A DNA stretch of 64,000 bases from Jejuia sp040720935 (lineage in GTDB: Bacteria > Bacteroidota > Bacteroidia > Flavobacteriales > Flavobacteriaceae), in the NCBI RefSeq assembly GCF_040720935.1, contig NZ_JBFDAE010000018.1, forward strand, positions 1-64,000, read 5' to 3'. The notes under the pieces were generated by a model that searched no databases, was not told the DNA's origin, and saw nothing but the letters and a program-made list of their open reading frames with translations. Shown in pieces: positions 62,040 through 64,000 of the stretch (the stretch's first letter is position 1; every line of letters begins with the position of its first letter). The translations under genes were made by a program, and so were the position numbers.

Positions 62040-62492
62040 ATGAAAAAATTAGTATTGGCATTCACAATTGCAGTTTTCAGTTTTATTGAAACTAGCGCGC
62101 AGGTAGAGTTTAAAGTAGTAACAAGTGTAGAATCTATTGTACCGAGTGGTTTAGGACGTTCTAGAATTATATCTTCAGTTGAAGAGAGAGACTACAAAGA
62201 CTTTACTTCTGAACAAACAGAAGAAGATAACACCAGAAACAAATCCAAAAGAAAAGATATACGTGTTAAGGATTTTGAAGAAACAAAACTTTTAAACTTT
62301 TACAATATAGCTGGAATACGTTTTCAGAATATTGCCGCCAATGATGCGTTAATAGGCTCTAAACTTAGCAGTATGGTTGAAGAAGGTTGGGAACTAGCCT
62401 TTGTAACTAGTGCCGTAGAAAGCGATGCCGGTAAAGATGATAACCAAGGTATTTTTATTACTCGATATATTTTTAAAAGAACTAAAAAATAA
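62040..62492 (+). CDS. Small secreted protein of unknown function
   Basis: A 150-residue protein with a Sec signal peptide (about 1-20, ending TSAQ). The mature part starts VEFKVVTSVESIVPSGLGRSR (quoted in part), has a charged middle (about 50-80), and ends in a compact domain with LNFYNIAGIRFQNI, EEGWELAFVTSAVESD and IFITRYIFKR. I do not recognise a named family. The 264-bp region upstream (61776-62039) has no other gene. A bidirectional terminator follows. Confidence 0.75.
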   Translation: MKKLVLAFTIAVFSFIETSAQVEFKVVTSVESIVPSGLGRSRIISSVEERDYKDFTSEQTEEDNTRNKSKRKDIRVKDFEETKLLNFYNIAGIRFQNIAANDALIGSKLSSMVEEGWELAFVTSAVESDAGKDDNQGIFITRYIFKRTKK

Positions 62493-62549
62493 ATCAAAAA
62501 CAACTTTGTCAGAACCTGAAACAAGTTCAGGTTTACAGAGCATTAACAA

Positions 62550-62579
62550 AAAAATGCCTCACTTTCGTGAGGCATTTTT
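62550..62579. terminator. Bidirectional terminator between convergent genes
   Basis: A 13-bp stem (AAAAATGCCTCAC, 62550-62562, with GTGAGGCATTTTT, 62567-62579) has a TTTC loop. A and T runs on either side serve the plus-strand secreted protein and the minus-strand DAHP synthase gene. Confidence 0.85.
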
Positions 62580-62600
62580 TATATCATAACAAAACGAAAA

Positions 62601-63683
62601 TTATCCGTTTATAATCTTCTCTTGATGATTAATGGATTCTTGATGAACCGCCTTAAACATTCTTAAGATAAACTCTTCGCTTAAACCATGTTGCTCTCCT
62701 TCAAGAACCATTTTCCCTAAAATCTCGTTCCAACGTTTAGACTGTAAAACAGCAACGTTTTTACTTTTCTTAAGTGCTCCAATACCATCGGCAGCTTGCA
62801 TGCGCTTACCCAATAACTCTAAAATCTGGTTGTCAACAACATCTATCTGTGCTCTTAAATTATTCAACGTTTTAGTGTAATCTTCCTCAGTATTACTTTC
62901 TTTTCTAATTTTCAAATCTTTCATAATTTGAACCAATGTAGCTGGTGTAACCTGTTGTGCAGCATCGCTCCATGCATTATCTGGATCGTAATGCGTTTCA
63001 ATCATCAAGCCATCAAAATTCAAATCTAAAGCCTCCTGAGATACTTCCTGAATCATATCTCTCTTTCCTGTGATATGCGACGGATCGTTAATTAAAGGAA
63101 TATCGGGATATTTATTTTGAAACTCGATAGCCAATTGCCATTCTGGAGTATTTCTGTATTTTGTTTTTGCATACGTAGAAAAACCTCTGTGAATCGCTCC
63201 AATATTTTTAACACCAGAACTGTAAATCCTTTCAATACCACCTAACCATAACGCTAAATCTGGATTTACCGGATTTTTAATTAAAACTGGCTTATCAGTT
63301 CCTTTTAAAGCATCTGCAATCTCTTGCATGATAAAAGGGGACACCGTAGAACGTGCTCCAATCCATAATAAATCAATATCATGCTCCAAAGCCAATTTCA
63401 CATGCGCAGCGTTCGCTACTTCAGTACAGGTTTTCATTCCTGTTTCAGCCTTGACTTTCTGTAACCATTTTAGACCCAATGCTCCAACACCTTCAAAATT
63501 ACCTGGACGTGTTCTTGGTTTCCAAATTCCAGCTCTAAAATAACTTACATCAGTATCTTTCAACTCATGTGCAATTTTTAAAACTTGCTCTTCTGTTTCT
63601 GCGCTACAAGGCCCTGCAATTACTAACGGATGATCTAAATTTAAATCATCTAACCAGGTTCTCATTTTTTTTGTGTTTTCCAT
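62601..63683 (-). CDS. Bifunctional DAHP synthase / chorismate mutase
   Basis: A 360-residue fusion. The N-terminal 3-deoxy-7-phosphoheptulonate synthase (about 1-260, KDSA-type family) has VIAGPCSAET, FRAGIWKPRTRPG, LLWIGARST, KNPVNPD and LINDPSHITG. The C-terminal AroQ-type chorismate mutase (about 270-350) has LRAQIDVVDNQILELLGKR. It links the first shikimate step with the branch to Phe/Tyr. The order with tyrA just upstream is usual for Bacteroidota aromatic operons. Confidence 0.95.
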   Translation of the reverse strand: MENTKKMRTWLDDLNLDHPLVIAGPCSAETEEQVLKIAHELKDTDVSYFRAGIWKPRTRPGNFEGVGALGLKWLQKVKAETGMKTCTEVANAAHVKLALEHDIDLLWIGARSTVSPFIMQEIADALKGTDKPVLIKNPVNPDLALWLGGIERIYSSGVKNIGAIHRGFSTYAKTKYRNTPEWQLAIEFQNKYPDIPLINDPSHITGKRDMIQEVSQEALDLNFDGLMIETHYDPDNAWSDAAQQVTPATLVQIMKDLKIRKESNTEEDYTKTLNNLRAQIDVVDNQILELLGKRMQAADGIGALKKSKNVAVLQSKRWNEILGKMVLEGEQHGLSEEFILRMFKAVHQESINHQEKIING

Positions 63684-63736
63684 CTTTACTTAATATTTAG
63701 CCGCTTAAGCTATTCCGTTATTATTTATTTCACTAA

Positions 63737-63844
63737 GCCTCCCCTAGCCCCTTCCAAAGGAGGAGAATGCTTACTCAAACTTAAAAAAACTAAAGTTTCA
63801 CATGAGTGAGCGTTCCTCCCCTATGGGAAAGCTAGGAGGGGCTT
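63737..63844. repeat. REPIN-like composite element between tyrA and DAHP synthase
   Basis: Left arm 63737-63779: GCCTCCCCTAGCCCC followed by AGGAGAATGCTTACTCA. Right arm 63801-63844: its inverted counterpart (TGAGTGAGCGTTCCTCCCC...CTAGGAGGGGCTT). About 20 AT-rich bases separate them. The right arm overlaps the tyrA stop codon. Confidence 0.85.
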
Positions 63845-64000
63845 ATAATTTCTTTTATTCGATTGGTATTTTTCATCTCATCAAAAATCGCTTCAAAGTT
63901 ATCAGCTACCATCAGCTCTTTAAAATGATTCAGGTTATTTATATATTCTTCTAATGTTTCAATCACATTAGCTTTATTCTGTTTAAAAATTGGCGTCCAC
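63832..64000 (-). CDS. tyrA: Prephenate dehydrogenase, C-terminal end (5' part outside window)
   Basis: The minus strand from the window edge reads WTPIFKQNKANVIETLEEY, LNHFKELMVADNFEAIFDEM and NTNRIKEII, typical of the helical C-terminus of TyrA. The last residues (SPS) and the TAG stop (63832-63834) come from the repeat arm described at 63801-63844. The gene precedes DAHP synthase/chorismate mutase on the same strand, as expected for an aromatic amino acid operon. Only about 55 codons are visible. Confidence 0.7.
   Translation of the reverse strand, partial: WTPIFKQNKANVIETLEEYINNLNHFKELMVADNFEAIFDEMKNTNRIKEIISPS

Overview
The window is a chromosomal segment from a member of the Bacteroidota, almost certainly a Flavobacteriaceae (marine-type, AT-rich). 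Support comes from the gliding/type IX secretion genes gldK-L-M-N, a T9SS type A substrate, the flavobacterial exosortase XrtF with its partner, promoters of the TTG-N19-21-TAnnTTTG type, DUF3857 proteins, LVIVD and plant-type LRR surface proteins, and a fused DAHP synthase/chorismate mutase. I found no prophage, plasmid, intact insertion sequence or CRISPR array. The accessory signal lies in small palindromic repeats, gene remnants and a few poorly understood gene cassettes.

Layout. 0-5.4 kb: a nested 97-bp tandem duplication, an initiator-type tRNA-Met with promoter and terminator, a CPXCG protein, a secreted LRR protein, an ABC-F ATPase, a DUF983 protein and a FAD oxidoreductase. 5.5-14.1 kb: gldN-M-L-K (the T9SS motor and core-ring operon, transcribed K to N), then an arginase-fold protein lacking metal ligands and topA. 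14.1-18.4 kb: two paralogous membrane proteins and three lipoproteins. 18.5-25.6 kb, plus strand: miaB, a sigma-54 activator, lptE, a TPR-like protein, secG, groES and groEL. 25.6-33.0 kb: an outer-membrane barrel remnant, a serine hydrolase, a heavy-metal-linked cluster (HMA protein, TonB receptor, HMA-MauE protein, HYC_CC_PP protein) and XrtF with its partner.

33.1-41.5 kb, plus strand: a GAF protein with a duplicated tail, purH, and the rod-shape operon mreB-mreC-mreD-mrdA-rodA, interrupted by a MITE-like element. 41.5-44 kb: ECF sigma factor, a membrane anti-sigma-like protein and an OMP. 44.2-47.5 kb: a three-gene cassette of circularly permuted ATP-grasp, alpha-E and transglutaminase, predicted to make or modify a peptide. 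47.6-48.4 kb: a frameshifted nucleotidyltransferase-like gene with a small partner. 48.5-64 kb, mostly minus strand: polyprenyl synthetase, T9SS cargo, rlmN, queA, aroA, MazG-like, two DUF3857 proteins, a YdjM-like membrane protein, dtd, rsgA, a small secreted protein, DAHP synthase/chorismate mutase and the 3' end of tyrA.

Most striking observations: (i) a CCCCTAGCCCC-type inverted-repeat family that lies between genes but also supplies the C-termini of miaB and tyrA and an in-frame insert inside aroA; (ii) a second REP family (GATTCCC...GGGAATGAC) with near-identical 47-bp copies in opposite orientation bracketing a block that contains XrtF; (iii) the ATP-grasp/alpha-E/transglutaminase cassette; (iv) XrtF with no recognisable substrate nearby; (v) a likely pseudo-arginase beside topA. 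All calls come from reading the sequence; no homology search was run.
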